Assembly: GCA_021802085.1 (NCBI GenBank)
Contig: JAKAAZ010000127.1
Span: forward strand, 1 to 10,205
Length of the DNA: 10,205 nt
Reading direction: 5' to 3'
DNA from: Acidobacteriota bacterium
GTDB lineage: Bacteria > Acidobacteriota > Terriglobia > Terriglobales > Acidobacteriaceae
The notes under the pieces are model-generated. The model searched no databases, had not been told where the DNA came from, and saw only the letters and a program-made list of their open reading frames with translations. A program made the position numbers and the translations under genes. Of this stretch, positions 1-6,706 are shown in pieces (positions within the stretch are counted from its first letter, which is position 1; the number at the start of each line of letters is the position of its first letter).

Positions 1-351
1 CACCAGCGGACAGGTCGCATCGATGACCTTCAGCTTGCGCTGCTTGCTGATCTCCCGCACCGCCGGCGACACGCCATGCGCGCTGTAGATGACGCGAGCG
101 CCTTCCGGAACCTCATCGATATCATGGACAAAAATCGCGCCCTTTTGCGCTAAATCATTGACCACAAAACGATTGTGGACAATCTCCCGGCGAACATAAA
201 TCGGCGCGCCGAAGGTTTCCAGAGCGATCTGCACCACGTCGATGGCGCGTACCACGCCGGCGCAAAATCCGCGCGGCTTCAGCAGCAGGATGCGACGGTC
301 GGCCTCATGGGTGGAGCGAGTTGTCGTTGCGTTCTGAGTGATAGCAGTCAC
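1..351 (-). CDS. ispH: 4-hydroxy-3-methylbut-2-enyl diphosphate reductase IspH (LytB), N-terminal 117 residues, cut by window edge
   Basis: IspH is the [4Fe-4S] enzyme that makes IPP and DMAPP from HMBPP in the last step of the MEP pathway, in the cytoplasm. The translated fragment contains PRGFCAGV (Cys30, cluster ligand), EIVHN (His59), SAHGVSP (His92) and DATCPLV (Cys114, second ligand). The spacing of these four residues (29, 62 and 84 after the first Cys) equals that of E. coli IspH C12, H41, H74 and C96, so the identification is firm. The gene runs off the left edge, so about the last two thirds, including the third cluster Cys, are not seen. The start is GTG at 351: an in-frame TAA lies 6 nt upstream and no other ATG, GTG or TTG occurs before the conserved core. 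This gives a tail of about 18 extra residues rich in Thr before the family's usual start. It lies 95 bp downstream of recN on the same strand. Confidence 0.95.
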   Translation of the reverse strand, partial: MTAITQNATTTRSTHEADRRILLLKPRGFCAGVVRAIDVVQIALETFGAPIYVRREIVHNRFVVNDLAQKGAIFVHDIDEVPEGARVIYSAHGVSPAVREISKQRKLKVIDATCPLV

Positions 352-357
352 CTTTTA

Positions 358-363
358 AGTATA
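358..363 (-). promoter_or_regulatory. Candidate -10 element (TATACT) directly upstream of ispH
   Basis: On the minus strand TATACT (5 of 6 to the TATAAT consensus) ends 6 nt before the GTG start of ispH. The usual -10 to +1 distance would place the transcription start at or next to the G of the start codon, so the transcript would be leaderless. No good -35 is seen 16-18 bp upstream. The element may be chance, with ispH simply read through from recN. Confidence 0.3.
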
Positions 364-446
364 CCGTTCCGTATCGGGATCGGCTAGCGGAATCCACCCA
401 TATTTTTGCACCAGGTTCGCAGCACTTCCATTAGATGCCGCGCGGT

Positions 447-2141
447 TCACTGCGCACTGCTTTTTAGCATCTGGTCGGCGTGTTTCAGCGATGTCTCGGT
501 CACCTTGGCCCCGCTCAACATGCGGGCAATCTCCTGCCGTCGCTGCTCGCTGGAGAGATGCAGAACGCTGGTCGTCGTGCGCCCGCCGTGCTCCTGTTTT
601 TCGATCCGAAAATGCTGATCGGCAAACGCGGCAATCTGCGGCAGATGAGTAATGCAGAGCACCTGCTGCCCCCGCGCCAGCGTTTTCAGCTTCTGGCCCA
701 CGGCCTCCGCCGCGCTGCCGCCAATCCCAATATCGATCTCGTCGAACACCAAAGTACGCGGCAACTGCGTCTTGTGCTTTCCCTTCGCGGAGGCATTCGC
801 GCTCTCTTCCACGCTCACCTTCAGCGCCAGCAGCACGCGCGACATTTCCCCGCCCGAGGCAATCTTGTCGAGCGCCTTCAGGGGCTCTCCAGGATTGGTC
901 GCAATGCGAGTTTCGATCGAGTCCCAGCCATGCGCGGTCCAGGTGGATTCCTCGCGCTGCGCGGTCACATCAATCTGAAACCGTGCTTTCATGGCCAGTT
1001 GATTGATCTCCATCTCGGCTCGTTTCGTCAGCCGCTTGGCCGCGGCGGTCCGCAGCGCGGTCAGCGCTTCGGCAGCAACTTGATATGCATCGGCAGCGTG
1101 AGCAAGCTGCGCCATCAGATCCGCCAAGAGTTGATCGCGGTTTTCAATTTCATCCAACTTGCCCCGCACCTGCTCGCCATACGCGATGACCTCGGTCACA
1201 TTAGCGCCATATTTCCGCTTCAGCCGATCCAGCATCGCCAGCCGATCTTCAATCTCCTCCAGCCGCTCCGGAGACGCCTGAATCTTCTCGGCAAATTCCC
1301 TCGCCTGCTCCGCCAGATCTCCCACGGTCGCGCGCGCCGCTGTCAATTGCTGCACCGCTTCTTCCCAGCGCGCGTCATAGCGCAGCAGTTCTTCCATCTG
1401 CTTCAGTCCGGCGCGCAATGCGACTTCAGCGGACGTCGCCGATTCATACAGCACATCGTGCGCGCCCATGGCGGCAGCGTAGAGTTTTTCCGCGTTCGCC
1501 AGCACGCGCTTTTCCGCGGTCAGCGTTTCTTCTTCGCCCGGCGCAAGTTGCGCCTGATCGATCTCCCGCGCCTGAAAGCGCCACAGGTCGGCCATGCGCA
1601 GGCGGTCCTGCTCATCGCTTTGCAGTGTGGCCAGCTTGCCGCGCAGGTTCGACCACGCGGCATAGGCCGCGCTCACAGGCTCGGTGGAAATCCCCGCGCT
1701 GCGGTCCAGCAGACTGCGTTGCTGCGCCTGATCGAATGCGCCGAGCGAATCGCTTTGCGCATGAATCAAAGCCAGTTCCGGCGCCAACGCGCGCAACGCC
1801 GACACAGTGGCCGGCTGATTGTTCACAAACACCCGCGCCTTGCCGCCGCTCGTAATTTCTCGCCGCAAAATGATTTCCTCGCCGCCTGCATCCAACCCAT
1901 TGGCATCGAGAATTTCCAGCGCGCCAGGAGTTGCCTCAAACACGCAGGCAACCAGGGCGCGTTCGGCTCCGTGCCGAACAATTTCCGCCGATGCCTTCTC
2001 TCCTAATAGGAGCGCGAGTGCATCTATAAGAATGGACTTACCCGCGCCCGTTTCCCCGGTCAGCAAATTCAGGCCGGGGCCGAAGGCAACGGTGACGTTG
2101 TCCACAACGATGTAATTTTCCGCGCGCAGTTCGAGTAGCAT
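447..2141 (-). CDS. recN: DNA repair protein RecN
   Basis: RecN is an SMC-like ATPase that acts at DNA double-strand breaks during recombinational repair, in the cytoplasm/nucleoid. The 564-residue product is the usual length (E. coli 553). It has an N-terminal Walker A, GETGAGKS, at residues 29-36. A long central region rich in Leu, Glu, Ala and Arg is the expected coiled coil, roughly residues 150-370. A C-terminal ABC signature, SGGEM, sits at 429-433. Walker B is LVFDEID, with Asp467 and Glu468, followed by GIGG and the switch-His motif ITHLPQIAA. The ATG at 2141 is chosen because MLLELRAENYIVV is the family's N-terminus and a GGAG lies at 2146-2149 with 4 nt spacing. The frame stays open 33 codons further upstream, but that stretch is not RecN-like and covers the promoter candidate. 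Transcription diverges from the tol operon, and ispH follows downstream. I see no obvious SOS-box dyad in the short upstream gap. Confidence 0.96.
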   Translation of the reverse strand: MLLELRAENYIVVDNVTVAFGPGLNLLTGETGAGKSILIDALALLLGEKASAEIVRHGAERALVACVFEATPGALEILDANGLDAGGEEIILRREITSGGKARVFVNNQPATVSALRALAPELALIHAQSDSLGAFDQAQQRSLLDRSAGISTEPVSAAYAAWSNLRGKLATLQSDEQDRLRMADLWRFQAREIDQAQLAPGEEETLTAEKRVLANAEKLYAAAMGAHDVLYESATSAEVALRAGLKQMEELLRYDARWEEAVQQLTAARATVGDLAEQAREFAEKIQASPERLEEIEDRLAMLDRLKRKYGANVTEVIAYGEQVRGKLDEIENRDQLLADLMAQLAHAADAYQVAAEALTALRTAAAKRLTKRAEMEINQLAMKARFQIDVTAQREESTWTAHGWDSIETRIATNPGEPLKALDKIASGGEMSRVLLALKVSVEESANASAKGKHKTQLPRTLVFDEIDIGIGGSAAEAVGQKLKTLARGQQVLCITHLPQIAAFADQHFRIEKQEHGGRTTTSVLHLSSEQRRQEIARMLSGAKVTETSLKHADQMLKSSAQ

Positions 2142-2162
2142 GGGACTCCAGGGAACGAGCGC

Positions 2163-2171
2163 AGCATACCA
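2163..2171 (-). promoter_or_regulatory. Candidate extended -10 promoter of recN (TGG-TATGCT)
   Basis: Read on the minus strand, TATGCT (2163-2168) is preceded by TGG, giving the TGn extended -10 form. The predicted transcription start, near 2156, leaves a 15-nt leader carrying the GGAG ribosome site of recN. No convincing -35 is present, as is common for extended -10 promoters. Confidence 0.4.
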
Positions 2172-2208
2172 TGAATCCAGATAGCAACCTACGAATCCAC
2201 ATCCCGAC

Positions 2209-2237
2209 TTGGAGCAATCGGAAAGCGCCGGTACACT
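2209..2237 (+). promoter_or_regulatory. Candidate sigma-70-type promoter of the tol-pal operon
   Basis: TTGGAG at 2209-2214 (4 of 6 to TTGACA) and TACACT at 2232-2237 (4 of 6 to TATAAT) are separated by exactly 17 bp. The expected transcription start is near 2244, only about 4 nt before the ATG at 2248, so the mRNA would be almost leaderless. This fits the lack of a Shine-Dalgarno sequence before that ATG. The same TTG could be misread as a start codon for a longer tolQ. Confidence 0.5.
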
Positions 2238-2247
2238 CAAACTAGCT

Positions 2248-3051
2248 ATGAACGCATTGTCCGCTCTACTTTTTTTCCTATTTCAGGCGCCCGACGCCAC
2301 CCAATCGGTGCCTCCGGCCGCGCAACCCCTCGGCGGCAGCGCCCTGCTCGACATCGGCCACAACCTCGGCCCAGTCGCCATCGCCGTATTGGTCATTCTG
2401 CTCATCGGCAGCCTGCAGTCGTGGAGCATCATCCTGGGAAAATGGTCTTCGTTCCGCCGGGCCGGAGCGCAGAGCAAGCGATTTTTGCGCGCCTTCCAAA
2501 AAGCCGACCGGCTCCAGGACATCGCCGCCGTCAGCGAGCAGTTCAAGCCCAGCCCTCTGGTGCAGGTCTTTGAAGACACCTACGAGGAATATCGGCATCA
2601 GATGGACGACTATGGCCAGATCCGCAACCTGAAGGCGCTGGAGCGGACCGCGCAAACGGCTGCGAGCGAGGCGCTCACCTCCATGGAAACCCGCATGACG
2701 TGGCTGGCGACCATCGGAAATGTGGCCACCTTCGTCGGCCTGTTCGGAACCATCATGGGAATTGTGGACGCATTCCACGGCCTGGGAACCTCCGGCGGGG
2801 CCACGCTGCGCGCCGTCGCGCCGGGTATCTCGGAAGCATTGATTACCACCGCCGCGGGCATCTTTGTCGCGGTGCCGGCGGTCATGGGATATAACCAGCT
2901 GACCAGCCGCCTGCGGGAACTGGCCGCTCGCCTCGATGACTTCGGCCGCGAGCTGCTGAATACGATGGAGGAGATTCAAGCCAGCCCTGTCGCGGCGCCT
3001 CCAGAAGAGTACAGCCGTCAGCGGGAGGTTTCACGTGGCCTACACCGCTAA
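2248..3051 (+). CDS. tolQ: TolQ/ExbB-family proton-channel protein of the Tol-Pal motor
   Basis: This is the inner-membrane stator subunit that, with TolR/ExbD, uses the proton gradient to drive the TolA/TonB-type transducer. The 267-residue product has an N-terminal hydrophobic stretch (residues 3-12) and a Pro/Ala-rich periplasmic segment. TM1 is at about 42-63 and is followed by a large cytoplasmic loop. TM2 is at about 152-173, with the GLFGTIMGI motif, and TM3 at about 193-213, with GISEALITTAAGIFVAVPA. Thr168, Thr201 and Glu196 match the conserved polar residues of the ExbB/TolQ channel. The ATG at 2248 is preferred over an in-frame TTG at 2209, which lies inside the promoter candidate. 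The C-terminus overlaps tolR by 17 nt. Sequence alone does not separate ExbB from TolQ; the adjacent tolB and pal make TolQ the likely role. Confidence 0.92.
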   Translation: MNALSALLFFLFQAPDATQSVPPAAQPLGGSALLDIGHNLGPVAIAVLVILLIGSLQSWSIILGKWSSFRRAGAQSKRFLRAFQKADRLQDIAAVSEQFKPSPLVQVFEDTYEEYRHQMDDYGQIRNLKALERTAQTAASEALTSMETRMTWLATIGNVATFVGLFGTIMGIVDAFHGLGTSGGATLRAVAPGISEALITTAAGIFVAVPAVMGYNQLTSRLRELAARLDDFGRELLNTMEEIQASPVAAPPEEYSRQREVSRGLHR

Positions 3052-3463
3052 GAACGGCGGGACGCAAACGGCCCTTTCTGACATCAACATCACTCCTCTC
3101 GTCGATGTGGTGCTGGTACTGCTGGTCATCTTTATGATCACCGCGCCGGTGTTGCAGTCCGGCATTCAAGTGAATGTGCCGCGCACCAAGACCGTCAAGC
3201 AGATCACCCAGCAGCGCACCGTTGTCACCATCGACCGCGAGCAGCGCGTGTACCTGGATGACAAGCCGGTCAATGTGAACGATCTGCCCGCGCTGCTGCA
3301 GGAAAAAAATGGCGCCAATCCGGCCAACCGGGTCATCTATCTGCGCTCCGACGAACGGGTGCCCTTCGGCGCCTTTGCGTCCGTGATGGATGCGGTGAAA
3401 CAGGCGGGGATCACCAACGTTAGCATTGTGACGCGGCCCATACAAAGTCCATCTGAGCCATAA
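3035..3463 (+). CDS. tolR: TolR/ExbD-family biopolymer transport protein
   Basis: This is the partner of TolQ: a single-TM inner-membrane protein whose membrane Asp carries protons and whose periplasmic domain dimerises. The 142-residue product has a short cytoplasmic N-terminus, then SDINITPLVDVVLVLLVIF (15-33) with the essential Asp at 24 (ExbD D25, TolR D23 in E. coli). A periplasmic ExbD domain with VTIDREQRVYLDD and VIYLRSDERVPFG follows. The start is GTG at 3035, with a strong GGGAGG at 3023-3028 and 6 nt spacing. It overlaps the end of tolQ by 17 nt, so the two are translationally coupled at a fixed ratio. The length is typical of the family. Confidence 0.93.
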   Translation: MAYTAKNGGTQTALSDINITPLVDVVLVLLVIFMITAPVLQSGIQVNVPRTKTVKQITQQRTVVTIDREQRVYLDDKPVNVNDLPALLQEKNGANPANRVIYLRSDERVPFGAFASVMDAVKQAGITNVSIVTRPIQSPSEP

Positions 3464-3468
3464 TAACG

Positions 3469-4272
3469 ATGCCATTCATTCATGAGACATGGGACCAGCA
3501 CGAGCCGGTTGTCGGCTCCTGGTTTGGCTCGTTCGCCCTTCATCTAGGTCTGGGCGGCGCGATTTTTCTGTCGACGCTCTACCTGCACCTGTTTCATGAA
3601 GATCACTGGGGCCAGATCAGTTCCGGTCCCATCATCAGCGCCACGCTGGTTTCCTCCGCGCCCTCGCTTCCCTTGCCGAATCCGGAAATCACCAATAATT
3701 CCGTGCTTGCGACGCAGACGCCCAGTCCAGCCCCCCTGCCTCCCCTGCCCAAGGCAGAGGTAGTCCCCGAAGAAAACGCGATTCCCATTCTCGCCAAGCC
3801 GAAGCGCATCACGAAACCGGCCACCGAATCGCATCCCAAGCCGCCGAAGTATGTGCAGCCCCCGAAGCAGCAGAACCGCGCCGCCTATGGCGAGGCAGCG
3901 CCCTCCAGCATTCCCATGTCGAACCCCAGCGCAGCGGACAAGAGCGTCGTCGTCCAGAACGGCGATTTCGGCGCGCGCTTTGGATGGTACGTCGACATTA
4001 TTAAGCGGACCGTCGCCCAGAACTGGTATAGCCAGCTGGCCGATCCAAAAGCGTCCATGGGCCATTCTGCCGTCGTCACTTTTGTCGTACACCGCGACGG
4101 CTCTGTCAGCGATCCACGCATCGCTCAATCCAGCGGCGTCCCTTCGCTCGATCTGTCGGCGATTCAGGCAGTCGAGCGTGTCAGCGCCTTTGGCCCTTTA
4201 CCAGCCGGATACTCCGGTAGTTCCGTCTCCGTCGCCTATACCTTTACGTACGATCAGAGCACCCTTCGTTGA
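3469..4272 (+). CDS. TonB/TolA-like energy transducer of the Tol-Pal cluster
   Basis: This 267-residue periplasm-spanning protein sits where tolA is expected, 5 nt after tolR. It should carry energy from TolQR to the outer-membrane partners. One TM helix lies at about 17-42 and contains Ser21 and His25, spaced as in the SxxxH motif that TonB and TolA use to contact the motor. A Pro/Lys-rich spacer (about 65-160, with PKPPKYVQPPKQQ) resembles TonB rather than the long Ala-rich helix of enteric TolA. The C-terminal domain, about 163-265 (FGWYVDIIKRTVAQNW, then VVTFVVHRDGSVSDPRI), is of the TonB/TolA C-terminal fold. Annotation pipelines would probably call it an energy transducer TonB; its place in the cluster argues for the TolA role. 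There is no clear ribosome site, so translation probably relies on coupling to tolR. Confidence 0.85.
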   Translation: MPFIHETWDQHEPVVGSWFGSFALHLGLGGAIFLSTLYLHLFHEDHWGQISSGPIISATLVSSAPSLPLPNPEITNNSVLATQTPSPAPLPPLPKAEVVPEENAIPILAKPKRITKPATESHPKPPKYVQPPKQQNRAAYGEAAPSSIPMSNPSAADKSVVVQNGDFGARFGWYVDIIKRTVAQNWYSQLADPKASMGHSAVVTFVVHRDGSVSDPRIAQSSGVPSLDLSAIQAVERVSAFGPLPAGYSGSSVSVAYTFTYDQSTLR

Positions 4273-4337
4273 TTTTTTTCTAAATTTGCCTTCAGAAACC
4301 GGCACAATTGATAACAACGGGCAAAACTGGAAAAACA

Positions 4338-4368
4338 TTGACGGCATGACAAGCTGGTTTCATGTACT
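4338..4368 (+). promoter_or_regulatory. Weak promoter candidate in the tolA-like/tolB gap
   Basis: The 132-bp AT-richer gap before tolB contains TTGACG (4338-4343, 5 of 6 to consensus). TGTACT (4363-4368, 4 of 6) follows at a long 19-bp spacing. It could give tolB-pal-cpoB a separate transcript. No terminator is visible after the transducer gene, so simple read-through is equally possible. Confidence 0.22.
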
Positions 4369-4404
4369 TCAAATTGCAACCCCCACGTCTCAATGGAGTG
4401 CACA

Positions 4405-5754
4405 ATGGAAGCTTCCCCAAATCGTTGCCGTAAGCAAGCCGCCCTTCTTCTTTTTTCCATCCTCTTCCTGGCGACCACGCTCGCCAAGGCCCAGGATTGG
4501 GTCCATACCGGGACGAACCTCGGCGCGCCCAAGATCCGGCTGGCGGCAGCCGACTTCAAAATGGTGGGCAACGATGCGGCGCTCAGCACTGCCCAGCTCA
4601 CTTTCAACCAGGTTCTCTATGCCGATCTGACCAATGCCGGCATCTTCGACATGGTTTCGAAAAGCCTGGCTCCGGCCGTGATGCCAGGCTCTCCGCAGGA
4701 AATCAATCTTTCCCAATGGAGCTCTCCTCCCGCAAACGCCGCCATGGTGGCCTTCGGCGCGATCAATGTGCAGAACGGTCGCGAGATCGTCTATGGCTGG
4801 CTATTCGACGCGAAAAATACCCAGTCTCCACAGGTATTGGGCCAACAGTACAACGAGGAGGCAACGCCAGACACGGCTCGCCACATCGCCCATGAATTTG
4901 CCGACGCCATCATTGCCCGCCTCGGCGGCATTCCTGGAATCGCCGAAAGCGAGATTTACTACATCTCCGACCGCAGCGGAAATAAAGAGGTCTGGCAGAT
5001 GGACTACGACGGCGCCAATCAGCACCAACTCACCCACATCGGCTCAATCTGTTTGTCTCCCCGCATCTCTCCGGACGGCGGCCGCCTGGCCTTCGATGAA
5101 CTGAATTCTCACGGCAGCAACATTCGCATCTATTCAATGAGTCTGCACCGCATGGTCAGCTTCCCCATTCATGATGGAACGGATTTCTCCCCGGCCTGGG
5201 CGCCCGACGGCAACAATTTGGCCTTCTCCTCTTCGCGGAGCGGCGATCCGGAAATCTGGATCTCCTCGGCCAGCGGCTTCGGACTGCGCCGCGTCACCGC
5301 GTATCGCGGCCCGGATGTTTCTCCGGTGTTCAATCCAAAGACTGGAACGCAAATCGCGTGGATCAGCGGCCGCACCGGCCTGCCGCAGGTCTACATCATG
5401 GAATCCGACGGCACCAACGTGCAGCGCATGACCGATGGCGGATACGCAACCTCGCCCGCATGGTCGCCGAACGGCCAGTTCCTCGCCTTCGCGTGGGCGC
5501 GCAACTATGGGCCCGGCGCTCCCGGCGGTCAGGACATCTACGTGATGGATATCGCCAGCCGCCGCTGGATTCAGCTCACGCATGATATTGGCCGCACCGA
5601 TTTTCCGTCGTGGTCACCCGATGGACGTCATATTATATTTCAGCGAACTGTCGGGGGGCACAGCGAGATCTGGACCATGCTGGCCGACGGCACCGGACAA
5701 CAGGCGCTGACCAAAGTTGGAAACAGTCGCATGCCTAATTGGAGTTGGAAATAA
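4405..5754 (+). CDS. tolB: Tol-Pal system periplasmic beta-propeller protein TolB
   Basis: TolB is the periplasmic protein that shuttles between Pal, outer-membrane proteins and the TolA-type transducer. The 449-residue product starts with a signal peptide: basic NRCRK, hydrophobic core LLLFSILFLATTL, and likely cleavage after AKA at residue 29. The N-terminal alpha/beta domain spans about 35-180 (IRLAAADFK at its start). A beta-propeller built of WD40-like PD40 repeats runs from about 183. Its blades show EIYYISDRSGNKEVW, SPRISPDGGRLAF, SPAWAPDGNNLAFSSSRSG, SPAWSPNGQFLAF and FPSWSPDGRHIIF. The ATG at 4405 is chosen because GGAG at 4395-4398 lies 6 nt before it. An in-frame ATG at 4393 has no ribosome site and would only add four residues. 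Length is close to the family norm (E. coli 430). Confidence 0.95.
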   Translation: MEASPNRCRKQAALLLFSILFLATTLAKAQDWVHTGTNLGAPKIRLAAADFKMVGNDAALSTAQLTFNQVLYADLTNAGIFDMVSKSLAPAVMPGSPQEINLSQWSSPPANAAMVAFGAINVQNGREIVYGWLFDAKNTQSPQVLGQQYNEEATPDTARHIAHEFADAIIARLGGIPGIAESEIYYISDRSGNKEVWQMDYDGANQHQLTHIGSICLSPRISPDGGRLAFDELNSHGSNIRIYSMSLHRMVSFPIHDGTDFSPAWAPDGNNLAFSSSRSGDPEIWISSASGFGLRRVTAYRGPDVSPVFNPKTGTQIAWISGRTGLPQVYIMESDGTNVQRMTDGGYATSPAWSPNGQFLAFAWARNYGPGAPGGQDIYVMDIASRRWIQLTHDIGRTDFPSWSPDGRHIIFQRTVGGHSEIWTMLADGTGQQALTKVGNSRMPNWSWK

Positions 5755-5840
5755 ATCCATGTAGCAGAAATGATGATCGCGAGCATTTTTTCCGTTCTAC
5801 ACTAAGTCAACCAAGGAAGAGTTTTTTGAGGAGAGGATCG

Positions 5841-6584
5841 ATGAAAAACTATAAGATGAATTCTGCGCTGGCTTCCGCAGCGCTTGTTGCTTTCTTGATA
5901 ACCACTGGCTGCCATCACAAACAGGCTGCCGCGCCTCCGCCACCGCCGCCCCCGGCTGCACCAGCACCCGCACCCACCGCCAACATCACCGTCACGCCGG
6001 ACTCCATTGCTCCCGGTCAAAGCGCGGTGCTGAACTGGACCACCACCAACGCGACGGATGTCTCGATCGACGGCATCGGCGCTGTGGAAACCAGTGGGAC
6101 CAAGAACGTCAGTCCGACCGAAACCGCCACCTATCATCTCGTTGCGCGCGGCGATGGCGGATCGACCGATGCCACGGCAACCTTGACAGTCACGCAACCG
6201 CCGCCACCACCACCGGCGGCGCCCCAACAGCTCACCGAAGCCGAGTTTGAACAGAACGTCAAGCCGATCTTCTTCGACTATGACGCCTACAGCATCCGTC
6301 CGGACGCGCAAGCGGTCATCAGCCAGGATGCATCGTTCCTGCAATCGCATCCAGATGCCAAGATCCTGATTGCAGGCTATTGCGACGATCGCGGGTCTGC
6401 GGAATACAACCTGGCCCTCGGCCAGAATCGCGCCAATGCAGCCAAGACGGCATTAACCCAGGCGGGCATCGATGCCAGCCGCGTTCGCACCATCAGCTAC
6501 GGCAAGGAAAAGCAATTCTGCACCGAACAAAATGAGTCTTGCTGGCAGCAAAACCGGCGAGCTCAGTTCAGCCTGGACCAGTAG
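5841..6584 (+). CDS. pal: Peptidoglycan-associated lipoprotein Pal with an inserted Ig-like domain
   Basis: Pal is an outer-membrane lipoprotein that binds peptidoglycan and TolB. The 248-residue product has a lipoprotein signal with the acylated Cys at 24 (ITTGC, matching the permissive lipobox). A run of seven Pro (32-38) is followed by an Ig-like beta domain at about 47-118, a second Pro tract (120-125), and a C-terminal OmpA-like domain from about 131. In the last, Asp182 (in GYCDDRGSAEYN) and Arg197 (in LGQNRANAAK) match the diaminopimelate-binding pair, and NRRAQF closes the domain. Cys181 and two more Cys in the loop before WQQNRRA are unlike E. coli Pal. The start at 5841 has a strong GAGGAGAGG at 5828-5836; the frame is open upstream but that stretch is not Pal-like. 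E. coli Pal is about 173 residues, so the Ig domain and linkers explain the extra length. Confidence 0.94.
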   Translation: MKNYKMNSALASAALVAFLITTGCHHKQAAAPPPPPPPAAPAPAPTANITVTPDSIAPGQSAVLNWTTTNATDVSIDGIGAVETSGTKNVSPTETATYHLVARGDGGSTDATATLTVTQPPPPPPAAPQQLTEAEFEQNVKPIFFDYDAYSIRPDAQAVISQDASFLQSHPDAKILIAGYCDDRGSAEYNLALGQNRANAAKTALTQAGIDASRVRTISYGKEKQFCTEQNESCWQQNRRAQFSLDQ

Positions 6585-6616
6585 AACGGAGCGAGTCCGG
6601 CGGAAATGTTGGACGC

Positions 6617-6681
6617 ATCAAAGTCAAGCGGCAGCACTGTGCATGGGCAACATTCCATGCCGTGCTGCCGTACGCTTTGAT
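6617..6681 (+). repeat. Long imperfect hairpin in the pal-cpoB gap
   Basis: Three nested arms pair: ATCAAAG (6617-6623) with CTTTGAT (6675-6681), CGGCAGCAC (6629-6637) with GTGCTGCCG (6662-6670), and GCATGG (6641-6646) with CCATGC (6655-6660). This gives 22 Watson-Crick pairs around an 8-nt loop, with small internal loops of 5/4 and 3/1 nt. It begins 33 nt after the pal stop. No U-run follows its right arm, so it is not a standard intrinsic terminator. It may protect the 3' end of the pal mRNA, act as an attenuator, or be a palindromic repeat element. Confidence 0.8.
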
Positions 6682-6706
6682 ACCTTCGGCATCGATGCCG
6701 TACACT
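6677..6706 (+). promoter_or_regulatory. Candidate promoter of cpoB
   Basis: TTGATA (6677-6682, 5 of 6 to consensus) and TACACT (6701-6706, 4 of 6) are 18 bp apart. The predicted transcription start, near 6713, would give a leader of about 43 nt before cpoB. The same -10 hexamer, TACACT, is used by the candidate at the head of the tol operon. The -35 overlaps the right arm of the large hairpin. Confidence 0.45.
6687..6700 (+). promoter_or_regulatory. Perfect 14-bp palindrome inside the cpoB promoter spacer (possible operator)
   Basis: CGGCATCGATGCCG is its own reverse complement and fills the -35/-10 spacer up to the base before the -10. A dimeric regulator could bind here and block or remodel the promoter. 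In RNA read through from pal it could instead form a 5-bp stem (CGGCA/TGCCG) with a TCGA loop, followed after three bases by a weak T-rich stretch. Confidence 0.45.

Noticed and set aside
480..2006. 508-codon open frame on the plus strand opposite recN
   Set aside because: It is fully antisense to a RecN with all motifs intact, shows Arg/Gln/His-rich low-information sequence and no family feature. Long antisense frames are expected from the codon bias of GC-rich genes.
2209..2247. N-terminal extension of TolQ from the TTG at 2209
   Set aside because: The TTG is the -35 of the promoter candidate, and the added 13 residues have no counterpart in the family.
5770..5797. Terminator-like AAATG..CATTT stem with a T-run between tolB and pal
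   Set aside because: Only about five A/T-rich pairs with a large loop; too weak to stop transcription, and pal should be co-transcribed.
5798..5803. TACACT as a -10 of a pal-specific promoter
   Set aside because: The hexamer matches the other candidates but no acceptable -35 is found 16-18 bp upstream.
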